From Chloroflexota bacterium (lineage in GTDB: Bacteria; Chloroflexota; Dehalococcoidia; SZUA-161): a stretch of 5,715 nt of DNA. Both the position numbers and the translations under genes were made by a program. Of this stretch, positions 1-5,715 are shown one piece after another. Under the pieces are notes generated by a model. That model ran no database searches and was not told the DNA's origin. It saw nothing but the letters and a program-made list of their open reading frames with translations. The stretch spans positions 1-5,715 of the forward strand of contig DAOUTY010000124.1 of the NCBI GenBank assembly GCA_030668425.1. The letters run 5' to 3'. Every line of letters starts with the position of its first letter. The stretch's first letter is position 1.

Positions 1-1242
1 ATGGGGCGCCCTTCTCATGATGCTAAGGTAACCTCCTTCATACCGTGCCTTATGTCCCTCAGGCCGAAGCTGAGTGACGAGGGGCGATTACACGGAGGAA
101 GGGGCATCGATGTTTTCATGACCAATGTTTCCCCCCCGGATAAGAACGGCTTCTGCAGCTTCGGGCCCCATTTGTGGAACAAGAAGAGCCATGCCAGGAG
201 TGCCAAGATAGTCATCGCCGAAGTGGATGAGAACATGGTCTATCCTTACCGTGGCAACAATCTCATTCATGTATCGGAGATCGATTACTTTGTCGAGGCG
301 CCAACCCCCCGGGTAACTGCTGAGGAGATTAAGGACTTCGTCTCCAAGAATGTCAGGGATGAGAGTAAGCAGCAAGAGTGGATAGAGGTCCTGACGAAGA
401 GCAATAGACATGAGCCGGAGTACACGGGGCGAGCCTTTTCTTTAATGGGTCCGCTGATGGATGTGCTGAACCCCGACTTTTTCACCGGGGTTATGGGGAT
501 GGAAGAGCCTTATCCCGAGGCTAAGATCATGGCTGGATACGTGAGGGAATTGATCAAGGACGGTGATACCATCGAGATCGGCGCCGGCAGGCCGACCACG
601 TGGTTGCCACGGGTTGGCCTCTTCGATGGGTATGAAGACCTGGGGATTCACTCCGAGATGTCGGCCTGGGGACAGCCTGAGCTGATAAAGCAAGGGATAT
701 TTACCGGGAAGAGAAAGACCCTTCATCCCGGAAAAGCAATCTTTACGGCATTGGATGGTGCTGGGTGGGACGGATACATCTGGATGAGCGATAACCCTCT
801 CATTGAAATGTATGACTGTGAATATGTTCATAACCCCACGGTCATCGCCCAGAATGAGAACATGGTTGCTATCAACAGTATTCTTCAGATTGACCTCACC
901 GGTCAGATAACCTGTGAGACGCAGTTCGGCCCCCGGATGATCAACGGGCCTGGGGGACAGCTCGACTTCCATCTGGGCGCTTTTATGGCTAAAGGCGGGC
1001 GTGCTATCAGTATGCTGCGCTCTCTTGCCTTCGGCGGCAGTTCCACTATCGTCTCACAGATGGCTGAAGGCTCCCTGGTCACCATACCCCGTCAATTTGC
1101 CGATTACGTGGTAACGGAGTATGGTATAGCCAGCCTGGCGGGGAAGAGCCATCGGGAGAGGGCTGATGAGCTTATCGCCATCGCTCATCCCGATTTCCGG
1201 GCTGACCTTAAAAAGGCGGCCAGAGATATGTTCTATCCGTGA
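1..1242 (+). CDS. Class I CoA-transferase, 4-hydroxybutyrate/butyrate CoA-transferase family (5' partial)
   Basis: This protein belongs to the acetyl-CoA hydrolase/transferase family (AbfT/Cat2-like), cytosolic enzymes that move CoA between acyl-CoA and a carboxylate through a glutamyl-CoA intermediate. Visible family motifs are VSPPDKNGFCSFG (residues 43-55), AKIVIAEV (68-75), HVSEIDYFVE (90-99), LGIHSEM (214-220) with E219 as the likely catalytic glutamate, VIAQNENMVAIN (281-292), GPGGQLDF (316-323), DYVVTEYGIA (368-377) and the C-terminal AHPDFR (395-400). The reading frame is open from base 1. The ATG there is probably internal, because relatives carry about 80 more N-terminal residues before the first motif, so the gene likely starts upstream of the window. 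Residues of roughly 104-170 form a stretch between the two halves that is clearly longer than in Clostridium AbfT as I recall it. The gene ends 17 nt before the next one, in the same operon. The family is secure; the acyl substrate is not known. Confidence 0.93.
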   Translation: MGRPSHDAKVTSFIPCLMSLRPKLSDEGRLHGGRGIDVFMTNVSPPDKNGFCSFGPHLWNKKSHARSAKIVIAEVDENMVYPYRGNNLIHVSEIDYFVEAPTPRVTAEEIKDFVSKNVRDESKQQEWIEVLTKSNRHEPEYTGRAFSLMGPLMDVLNPDFFTGVMGMEEPYPEAKIMAGYVRELIKDGDTIEIGAGRPTTWLPRVGLFDGYEDLGIHSEMSAWGQPELIKQGIFTGKRKTLHPGKAIFTALDGAGWDGYIWMSDNPLIEMYDCEYVHNPTVIAQNENMVAINSILQIDLTGQITCETQFGPRMINGPGGQLDFHLGAFMAKGGRAISMLRSLAFGGSSTIVSQMAEGSLVTIPRQFADYVVTEYGIASLAGKSHRERADELIAIAHPDFRADLKKAARDMFYP

Positions 1243-1247
1243 AAGAT

Positions 1248-1252
1248 GGAGG
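1248..1252 (+). promoter_or_regulatory. Ribosome binding site (GGAGG) that sets a GTG start
   Basis: GGAGG lies 7 nt before the GTG at 1260. An in-frame GTG at 1239 overlaps the previous stop codon but has no comparable site in front of it and would place this GGAGG inside the coding region. The 1260 start is therefore preferred. Confidence 0.75.
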
Positions 1253-1259
1253 GAGACCT

Positions 1260-2411
1260 GTGACAAACGTGGCTGAAGGGGCGCTAGATAGGGCCAGATG
1301 GCTGTATGAGAATCGGGGGTTGCGGGCAAAGGAGCTGGCGGCCCAGGGTAAGCAGGTAGTAGGCTACTTGTGTTGCTACACCCCGGCGGAGTTCATGACA
1401 GCTCTGGACCTGGTGCCCTACCGCATCCAGGGTGGGGTGGGTAAGCCGCTGAAGCAGGCGGACCAGCATCTGGAAACCATCATGTGCCCCTATGTGCGCA
1501 GTTGTTTTGACCTGGCGATGGGCGGAGAATACGATTTCCTCTCCGGCGTGGTCATTCCCCACACCTGCGATGCCATGCACCGCATATACGATATCTGGAA
1601 GTACCACATGAAGCCGCCCTACAGCCACTGCATAACTGTTCCCCATATGACACATCGGGCCTCCTTTGAGTACTTCCAGAAGGAGTTGGAGGATTTCCAG
1701 CATAGCCTGGAGCGTTTTGTCGGGCGCTCAGCCTCTGAGGAGGACCTTGTTAGGGCCATTGGCCTCCATAACCGCTGCCGCGCTCTCCTTCGGGAGCTCT
1801 ATGAGCTGAGAAAACAGGAGCCGCCGCTCATCTCCGGCACCGAAATTACCCGGGTGCTGGTAGCGGGTATGACCATCCCGGTTCAGGAATTCAACGATCT
1901 TCTGGAGGATATCATCGCTGAGGTGCGCGGCCGAAAGCCAAGCTCTGATGGCAGGCACCGGCTGCTCGTTGTAGGCAGCGAGGTGGACGATGTGGCCATG
2001 ATTCGCCTGGTAGAGGACTGCGGGGCCAGTGTGGTCATGGATGACCTGTGTACCGGCAGCCGTTCCTTCTGGGAGGATGTGGACCACGCAAAGGGAGCGG
2101 TCAGCGGGCTGGCGGCACGCTACCTGGGTGGGATCACCTGTCCCTGCACCTACCGGGAGGGAAAGGTTCCCGAACGCTTCAGCTATCTGGGGGACTACGT
2201 CCGTGATTGGAGCATCCAGGGTGCCTTGCTCTACGCCATCCGCTACTGTGATACCTACCAGCTTGATGCCCCCGAGATCAAGGGCTATCTGGAAAGTTTA
2301 GGACTACCGGTGCTTTATCTGGAGGATGACTATATTATGCCCCCGCTGGGGCAGTGGAAGACCAGAATCGAGGCTTTTTTGGAGACTATCGAGGCGGGAA
2401 AAGAGGAGTAG
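1260..2411 (+). CDS. 2-hydroxyacyl-CoA dehydratase / benzoyl-CoA reductase family, small (HgdB/BcrC/BzdN-like) subunit
   Basis: This 383-residue protein of the HgdB (2-hydroxyglutaryl-CoA dehydratase D-component) family would bind a [4Fe-4S] cluster and form a heterodimer with the next gene product. The complex would perform ketyl-radical dehydration of a 2-hydroxyacyl-CoA or reduction of an aromatic acyl-CoA. Seen in the sequence: VVGYLCCYTPAEF near the N-terminus (C38, C39), MCPYVRSC (C76, C82), IPHTCDAMHRIYD (C103), VVGSEVDD (residues 237-244), MDDLCTGSR (C264), CPCTY (C294, C296), RYCDTYQLDAP (C330) and the typical C-terminal GQWKTRIEAFLE. C76, C103 and C330 sit where the three cluster ligands of characterised dehydratases fall; this is inferred from spacing. 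The length matches beta/small subunits (about 375-385 residues). GTG is chosen as start because of the GGAGG at 1248-1252. It stands 5 nt ahead of its partner gene. Dehydratase and reductase cannot be told apart by eye. Confidence 0.93.
   Translation: MTNVAEGALDRARWLYENRGLRAKELAAQGKQVVGYLCCYTPAEFMTALDLVPYRIQGGVGKPLKQADQHLETIMCPYVRSCFDLAMGGEYDFLSGVVIPHTCDAMHRIYDIWKYHMKPPYSHCITVPHMTHRASFEYFQKELEDFQHSLERFVGRSASEEDLVRAIGLHNRCRALLRELYELRKQEPPLISGTEITRVLVAGMTIPVQEFNDLLEDIIAEVRGRKPSSDGRHRLLVVGSEVDDVAMIRLVEDCGASVVMDDLCTGSRSFWEDVDHAKGAVSGLAARYLGGITCPCTYREGKVPERFSYLGDYVRDWSIQGALLYAIRYCDTYQLDAPEIKGYLESLGLPVLYLEDDYIMPPLGQWKTRIEAFLETIEAGKEE
2403..2408 (+). promoter_or_regulatory. Ribosome binding site (GAGGAG) inside the end of the preceding gene
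   Basis: GAGGAG is formed by the last two Glu codons of the small-subunit gene and sits 8 nt before ATG 2417. The stop-to-start gap is only 5 nt, so the two partner subunits are probably translationally coupled. This site favours ATG 2417 over the in-frame ATG at 2354, which lies deep in the upstream gene. Confidence 0.75.
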
Positions 2412-2416
2412 AGGGC

Positions 2417-3736
2417 ATGGCACAAGAGGCGAAGGAAAAGACCAGTTCTCGCAAATCTACGGAGTCTGCGGGGAAGATTCGCACCGTGGTTAAGCGCATG
2501 TACCAGCAGGCACAGCAGGCCAAGGAAGAGAAGCGCAAAGTCGCCTATTGCATGGTCATGTGCAACTATGAGGAAATTCTGGAAGCAATGGATATTGTGC
2601 AGGTATATACCGAGAACTACGCCGGGCTCTGCGCTGTCAAGCGCCAAGCTGAGCCCTATATGGAGAAGGCGCGTGCCGAGGGGTATTCCGACCTGCTCTG
2701 CGGCTATGCTCAAGTAGGCATAGGCTTCGATGCTTTACGACACGAACTGGGAGAAATGCCCCCCGATGCCCCGGATGGTGGAATGCCTGAGCCGGACATG
2801 CTTCTGGGGTGCAGCATGGGTTGTGACCCGCGCTGGAAGTGGTTTCAAGCTCTGGGACGTTATAAAGATACCCCAATCTACAACATTGACGTTCTCATGC
2901 CTCCCAGCGATGCTGATATGGAAGCCATAAAGGAGCACTCAGTTCGCTACATGGCTGAGGAATTGAGGGGGCTGATCGCCTTTCTGGAAGAGCAGACGGG
3001 CACTAAGATGGACTACGATCGCCTGATGGCGATTGTAAGGCAGGTGGAGGAGACCCGATGGTGGTGGCGCGAGGCCTACGAGCTAAGGAGGGCCATCCCC
3101 TGTCCCATGTCAACTCAGGACCACTTCGTCCTGTTTGTACCTCATCATATGATGCTCACCGATTCGTTTACACTGGATTTCTATAAAGGACTTTACCAGG
3201 AACTCAAGGAGAGGGTGGATAACGGGATAGGGGTGATCGATGACGAGAAGTATCGCCTGCTGTGGGGCGTCGGGCTGCCTCCCTGGCACACAATGAGCAT
3301 ACTGGACTATTTCCTTAATTTCGGGGCGGTCTTCGCCGCCGAGACAGCCTACATGGTCCCTGAGTCCTTTGAGATACCACCAGATGTCACCGACCCGGTA
3401 CAGCTTATTGCCGAACGGGCTTTCGAACGGAACAGCGCTTTGCAGTGGCGAGGCCAGCAGGCTGGCGGAGTACCACCGTTGGCCCAGGCGCATCTGGAGC
3501 GGATCGAGGACTTCAGCATTGATGGGGTGGTGATGCATATCACGCGCTCCTGCAGGGCATCCACCATGGGGCAGATTCTGGTGAGAAACGTGATCCGGGA
3601 ACATTATCCCAAAATGCCTGTAATGTTCATGGAAAGCGATATTGTCGACCTGGGTACCTATTCGGAGGCGGAGACCAAGAACCGCATAGATACCTTCATG
3701 GAAATGGTGGGCGCCTACAAGGGGTCGGCAGGATAG
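2417..3736 (+). CDS. 2-hydroxyacyl-CoA dehydratase / benzoyl-CoA reductase family, large (BcrB/BzdO-like) subunit
   Basis: This 439-residue protein is the partner of the preceding gene product in a two-subunit [4Fe-4S] acyl-CoA dehydratase or reductase. It starts with a charged Lys/Ser/Glu-rich tail of about 25 residues. Then come VAYCMVMCNYEEILEAMDI (C45, C49), DLLCGYAQVGIG (C95), LLGCSMGCDPRWKWFQ (C132, C136), a helical middle with the unusual RWWWRE (214-219), GLPPWHTMSILDYF and GAVFAAE (from about residue 286), and a C-terminal GVVMHITRSCRASTMGQ (C379) followed by MESDIVD and a final RIDTFMEMV helix. C95, C132 or C136, and C379 are the plausible cluster ligands. Relatives include BcrB, BzdO and the alpha subunits HgdA/HadB/FldB. 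The RSCR...GQ ending and the small-large gene order lean towards BcrB/BzdO, but substrate specificity is inference. ATG 2417 is chosen for its Shine-Dalgarno and for length; a 21-residue extension to 2354 would overlap the upstream gene. Confidence 0.9.
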   Translation: MAQEAKEKTSSRKSTESAGKIRTVVKRMYQQAQQAKEEKRKVAYCMVMCNYEEILEAMDIVQVYTENYAGLCAVKRQAEPYMEKARAEGYSDLLCGYAQVGIGFDALRHELGEMPPDAPDGGMPEPDMLLGCSMGCDPRWKWFQALGRYKDTPIYNIDVLMPPSDADMEAIKEHSVRYMAEELRGLIAFLEEQTGTKMDYDRLMAIVRQVEETRWWWREAYELRRAIPCPMSTQDHFVLFVPHHMMLTDSFTLDFYKGLYQELKERVDNGIGVIDDEKYRLLWGVGLPPWHTMSILDYFLNFGAVFAAETAYMVPESFEIPPDVTDPVQLIAERAFERNSALQWRGQQAGGVPPLAQAHLERIEDFSIDGVVMHITRSCRASTMGQILVRNVIREHYPKMPVMFMESDIVDLGTYSEAETKNRIDTFMEMVGAYKGSAG

Positions 3737-3780
3737 CGCTGGAGGATTGCTGCTCAAACAAACCTGATGTGGAGGCACAA
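3737..3780 (+). other. Longest intergenic gap in the operon (44 nt)
   Basis: This is the only gap longer than 20 nt between genes here. I see no stable hairpin with a T-run and no convincing -35/-10 pair in it; it holds the GGAGG of the next gene near its 3' end. The CoA-transferase is therefore probably read from the same transcript as the genes before it. Confidence 0.5.
3771..3775 (+). promoter_or_regulatory. Ribosome binding site (GGAGG) that sets an ATG start
   Basis: GGAGG lies 5 nt before ATG 3781. An alternative in-frame GTG at 3769 overlaps this site and has no Shine-Dalgarno at proper spacing, so 3781 is the better start. Confidence 0.8.
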
Positions 3781-4980
3781 ATGACAAAGCCGCTGGAAGG
3801 TATCAGGGTGCTGGATTGGACGGCATGGCAGCAGGGGCCGATCGCTGCCGCGCTGCTGGCTGACATGGGTGCCGAGGTAATCAAGATAGAGCCCCCCGAA
3901 GGTGAACCCGGTCGAGGGCTGCTAAGAATGTATGGAGCGGAATTGCCGCTGAATTTCTACTACCAGAACCAGAATCGGGGCAAGAAAGGAATCGTGCTGG
4001 ATCTGGCAAAGGATAAGGCGAGAGAGGTCTTATACAAACTGGTGGAGAAATCGGACGTTTTCGTGACTAACTATCGCGAGAGCGCTGCCAAGAGATTGAA
4101 GTTGGATTACGAGACTCTGAAGAAATACAACCCCAAGCTCATCTATGCCCTGAGTTCGAGCTTCGGCCCCAAGGGCCCGGATGCCAACAAGATGTCCGCC
4201 GACTTCGCGGGGCAGGCGAGGGGAGGTATATGGAGCATTACTCAATCGGAAGACCTGGTGCCAACGCCCATCGGCGCTGGCTTCGCCGATGAGGTCGGTG
4301 GCGTCATGACAGCCTATGGGGTATTGCTGGCCATCATCGCCCGTGAGCGCTTTGGCATTGGCCAGAGGGTGGATGCCTCACTGCTGGGAGGCCAGATCGA
4401 AATGGGCCGTCTCCAGTTCCAAATGTATTTCATGATGGGTATCGTCCCTCCGGGATCGGTCATGGCGGCCGCTCGAAATCCGCTGTATTACGTTTATCAG
4501 GACAGGGACGGCAAATGGTTCGCCGTCGCTGCCCTGCAGGCGGACAGGTTCTGGCCTCAGTTCTGTAAGGTCTTCGGCATTGAGGAGCTAGAGAAGGATC
4601 CAAAGTTTGAAAACCAGACAATTAGAGGGCAGAACTTCGATGAGCTCAAGCCCAGGTTGCTGGAGATCATCCGCAGCAAGCCCAGAAATGAATGGCTGAA
4701 GGCGCTGGATGAGGCTGAGATTCCGGCAGCGCCTGTTAACGATTTTGCCGACCTGGCGGTTGACCCTCAGGTCATAGCCAACGAGTACGTCGTGGAAATA
4801 GACGATCCCATTCATGGGAAGGTTAAGGTGCCGGGGATACCGGTGAAGCTGAGTGAGACGCCGGGCAAAATAGAGAGGCTTGCTAACGAGCTTGGTCAGC
4901 ACACCGAAGAGGTGCTGATGGAGCTATGCGGCTATACATGGGATGATTTGGCCAAACTAAGGGATGAGGGAGTGTATTGA
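3781..4980 (+). CDS. Class III CoA-transferase (CaiB/BaiF family)
   Basis: This 399-residue protein has the standard length for the formyl-CoA transferase/CaiB/BaiF family. These enzymes work as interlocked dimers and exchange CoA between acids through an aspartyl-CoA mixed anhydride. Seen in order: GIRVLDWTAWQQGP (residues 7-20), the signature LADMGAEVIKIEPPEGE (26-42), NRGKKGIVLDL (65-75), SDVFVTNYRE (91-100), LIYALSSSFGPKGP (120-133), ADFAGQARGG (140-149) with D141 as the likely catalytic aspartate, a Gly-rich GQRVDASLLGG stretch, and the small domain with AAPVNDFADLAVDPQV near residue 320. No key residue seems to be missing. Relatives include FldA/HadA (hydroxyacid CoA-transferases paired with dehydratases), BbsEF and BaiF. 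Next to a dehydratase/reductase pair, activation of its acid substrate is the simplest role, but the acid is unknown. The gene lies 44 nt after the large-subunit gene and overlaps the next gene by one base. Confidence 0.95.
   Translation: MTKPLEGIRVLDWTAWQQGPIAAALLADMGAEVIKIEPPEGEPGRGLLRMYGAELPLNFYYQNQNRGKKGIVLDLAKDKAREVLYKLVEKSDVFVTNYRESAAKRLKLDYETLKKYNPKLIYALSSSFGPKGPDANKMSADFAGQARGGIWSITQSEDLVPTPIGAGFADEVGGVMTAYGVLLAIIARERFGIGQRVDASLLGGQIEMGRLQFQMYFMMGIVPPGSVMAAARNPLYYVYQDRDGKWFAVAALQADRFWPQFCKVFGIEELEKDPKFENQTIRGQNFDELKPRLLEIIRSKPRNEWLKALDEAEIPAAPVNDFADLAVDPQVIANEYVVEIDDPIHGKVKVPGIPVKLSETPGKIERLANELGQHTEEVLMELCGYTWDDLAKLRDEGVY
4966..4972 (+). promoter_or_regulatory. Ribosome binding site (GAGGGAG) with TGATG stop/start overlap
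   Basis: GAGGGAG ends 7 nt before the ATG at 4980. The ATG shares its A with the TGA stop of the CoA-transferase (4978-4982), an arrangement typical of translational coupling by re-initiating ribosomes. Confidence 0.75.
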
Positions 4981-5715
4981 TGGCAGAGAGGATTCTTGCT
5001 GAAGGAAACGAGGCTGTGGGTTGGGGGGCGCTCAGCGCCGGCTGTAAGTGCTTTTTCGGCTATCCCATAACACCCCAGAACGAGATAATAGAGTTCCTCT
5101 CTCGCGAGATGCCCAAGAGGGGTGGAATCTTCCTCCAATCTCAATGCGAGACTGCAACGATAAACATGCTCTTCGGCGCTGCTGCCACCGGGGTTCGAGC
5201 CATGACCTCTACATCGAGCCCGGGCTGGGGGTTAATGCAGGAGGGCATGTCGAACCTCGCTGCTGCTCGTTTTCCCTCCGTGGTAGTCCTTGTACAGAGG
5301 GTAGGGCCTGGTGTCCAGCGGCTTACGCATAGTCAGCAGGATTACAACTCCGCTACCAGGGGTGGTGGTGGTGGTGGCTACAGGACCATTGTTCTCGCTC
5401 CAGCCTCGGTGCAGGAGACCCACGACCTGATGCAACTTGCCTTTTATCTTGCGGATAAGTACCGCAACCCGGTAGTGGTGCTGAGCGATGGCCTCATGGG
5501 TCATGTAGTCGAGCCCCTCGAGTTAAAGACTCTGGAGTTCGGACCGCTTCCAGAGAAGGACTGGGCGGTGGCCCGCTACGGCCAGCATGAAGACGGAAAG
5601 CACCGCGCGATGGGCGCCAGCTATAATCCCCTGAAAGGCGAGAGCTTCGTATCCTACCTCGTTGACATGAGGGAGACTTACCAGGAGATCGAAGCCTCCG
5701 AGGTGAGGTACGAGG
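4980..5715 (+). CDS. 2-oxoacid:ferredoxin oxidoreductase, alpha subunit (KorA/VorB type), 3' partial
   Basis: The frame is open from ATG 4980 to the window edge (245 codons plus one base), so the C-terminal part is cut off. The product is the pyrimidine-binding (PorA N-terminal) subunit of a thiamine-diphosphate enzyme that oxidatively decarboxylates a 2-oxoacid to acyl-CoA and reduces ferredoxin. Motifs seen: GNEAVGWGALSAGC (residues 9-22), FGYPITPQNEI (26-36), E57 in QCETATINM as the conserved cofactor-contacting glutamate, MTSTSSPGWGLMQEG (75-89), the GPG turn (109-111), the Gly run G128-G133, IVLAPASVQE (137-146) and YRNPVVVLSDG (161-171). It starts directly with the alpha domain, so it is not the fused gamma-alpha form, and the beta (TPP) subunit probably follows downstream. 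VorB-like wording fits best, but the substrate (2-oxoglutarate, branched-chain or aryl oxoacid) cannot be read from this part. It probably supplies low-potential electrons to the operon's Fe-S enzyme. Confidence 0.93.
   Translation, partial: MAERILAEGNEAVGWGALSAGCKCFFGYPITPQNEIIEFLSREMPKRGGIFLQSQCETATINMLFGAAATGVRAMTSTSSPGWGLMQEGMSNLAAARFPSVVVLVQRVGPGVQRLTHSQQDYNSATRGGGGGGYRTIVLAPASVQETHDLMQLAFYLADKYRNPVVVLSDGLMGHVVEPLELKTLEFGPLPEKDWAVARYGQHEDGKHRAMGASYNPLKGESFVSYLVDMRETYQEIEASEVRYE
5361..5378 (+). repeat. In-frame GGT triplet repeat coding for polyglycine
   Basis: Five GGT codons followed by one GGC encode six consecutive glycines (G128-G133) in the oxidoreductase alpha subunit. Family members usually have a Gly-rich loop of the same length interrupted by His and Asp, so this is probably a codon-level drift to pure glycine rather than an insertion. 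Confidence 0.8.

Noticed and set aside
1..3. ATG at the first base as the true start of the class I CoA-transferase
   Set aside because: The family has about 80 residues before the first motif seen here, and no upstream sequence is available to show a ribosome binding site; an internal Met at the window edge is more likely.
442..972. Long minus-strand open frame (176 codons) opposite the class I CoA-transferase
   Set aside because: It lies fully antisense to a strongly conserved coding region, its product resembles no family, and it lacks neighbours on that strand; it is a codon-bias shadow.
2337..2351. Small inverted repeat CCCC-GCT-GGGG, considered as a terminator or regulatory hairpin
   Set aside because: The stem is only about four base pairs, there is no T-run, and it lies inside the conserved C-terminal coding region of the small subunit.
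3741..3767. Possible tiny leader peptide (TTG start followed by TGA) in the gap before the class III CoA-transferase
   Set aside because: The GGAGG in front is only 1 nt from the TTG, the peptide has six residues, and there is no attenuator-like hairpin after it.
3110..3787. Minus-strand open frame of 225 codons opposite the large dehydratase subunit
   Set aside because: It is antisense to conserved motifs including the C379 region, has no recognisable domain and is rich in His/Cys/Pro as expected from reverse-complement reading; not a real gene.
5048..5332. Plus-strand open frame of 94 codons inside the oxidoreductase gene
   Set aside because: It is out of frame with the clear KorA/VorB-like reading frame starting at 4980, which holds all family motifs through to the window edge.

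Overview
The window is a compact, single-strand (+) stretch of five protein-coding genes with almost no intergenic DNA. It looks like an anaerobic acyl-CoA catabolic operon cut at both ends. In order: (1) the 3' part of a class I CoA-transferase of the 4-hydroxybutyrate/butyrate CoA-transferase (acetyl-CoA hydrolase/transferase) family, bases 1-1242; (2) a small, HgdB/BcrC-like subunit of the 2-hydroxyacyl-CoA dehydratase / benzoyl-CoA reductase superfamily, 1260-2411; (3) a larger, BcrB/BzdO-like subunit of the same superfamily, 2417-3736; (4) a class III (CaiB/BaiF) CoA-transferase, 3781-4980; (5) the 5' part of a 2-oxoacid:ferredoxin oxidoreductase alpha subunit (KorA/VorB type), from 4980 and open at the right edge. 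No RNA genes, mobile elements, CRISPR arrays or clear terminators were seen.

The host is almost certainly a strict or facultative anaerobe, because oxygen-sensitive [4Fe-4S] dehydratase/reductases and ferredoxin-reducing oxoacid oxidoreductases are hallmarks of anaerobic metabolism. GC content looks to be in the mid-50s by eye, AGG/AGA arginine codons are common, and every internal start has a good Shine-Dalgarno sequence (GGAGG/GAGGAG). That is consistent with an uncultured-type anaerobic bacterium (Chloroflexota or Desulfobacterota are plausible), but the sequence alone does not fix the phylum.

As a working model, one or both CoA-transferases activate a carboxylic acid to its CoA thioester. 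The two-subunit Fe-S enzyme then performs a radical dehydration of a 2-hydroxyacyl-CoA or a reductive (de-aromatising) step. The oxoacid oxidoreductase supplies the reduced ferredoxin such enzymes need. The small-then-large subunit order matches bcrC-bcrB / bzdN-bzdO of benzoyl-CoA reductase rather than hgdA-hgdB, hadB-hadC or fldB-fldC. However, the ATP-dependent activator/electron-donor gene (bcrA/D, bzdP/Q, hgdC, hadI, fldI) that normally accompanies the pair is not in the window, so the true substrate remains open.

Genes 2-3 are separated by 5 nt, genes 1-2 by 17 nt and genes 3-4 by 44 nt, and genes 4-5 overlap by one base (TGATG). This supports one transcript with translational coupling. 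The promoter must lie upstream of the window.
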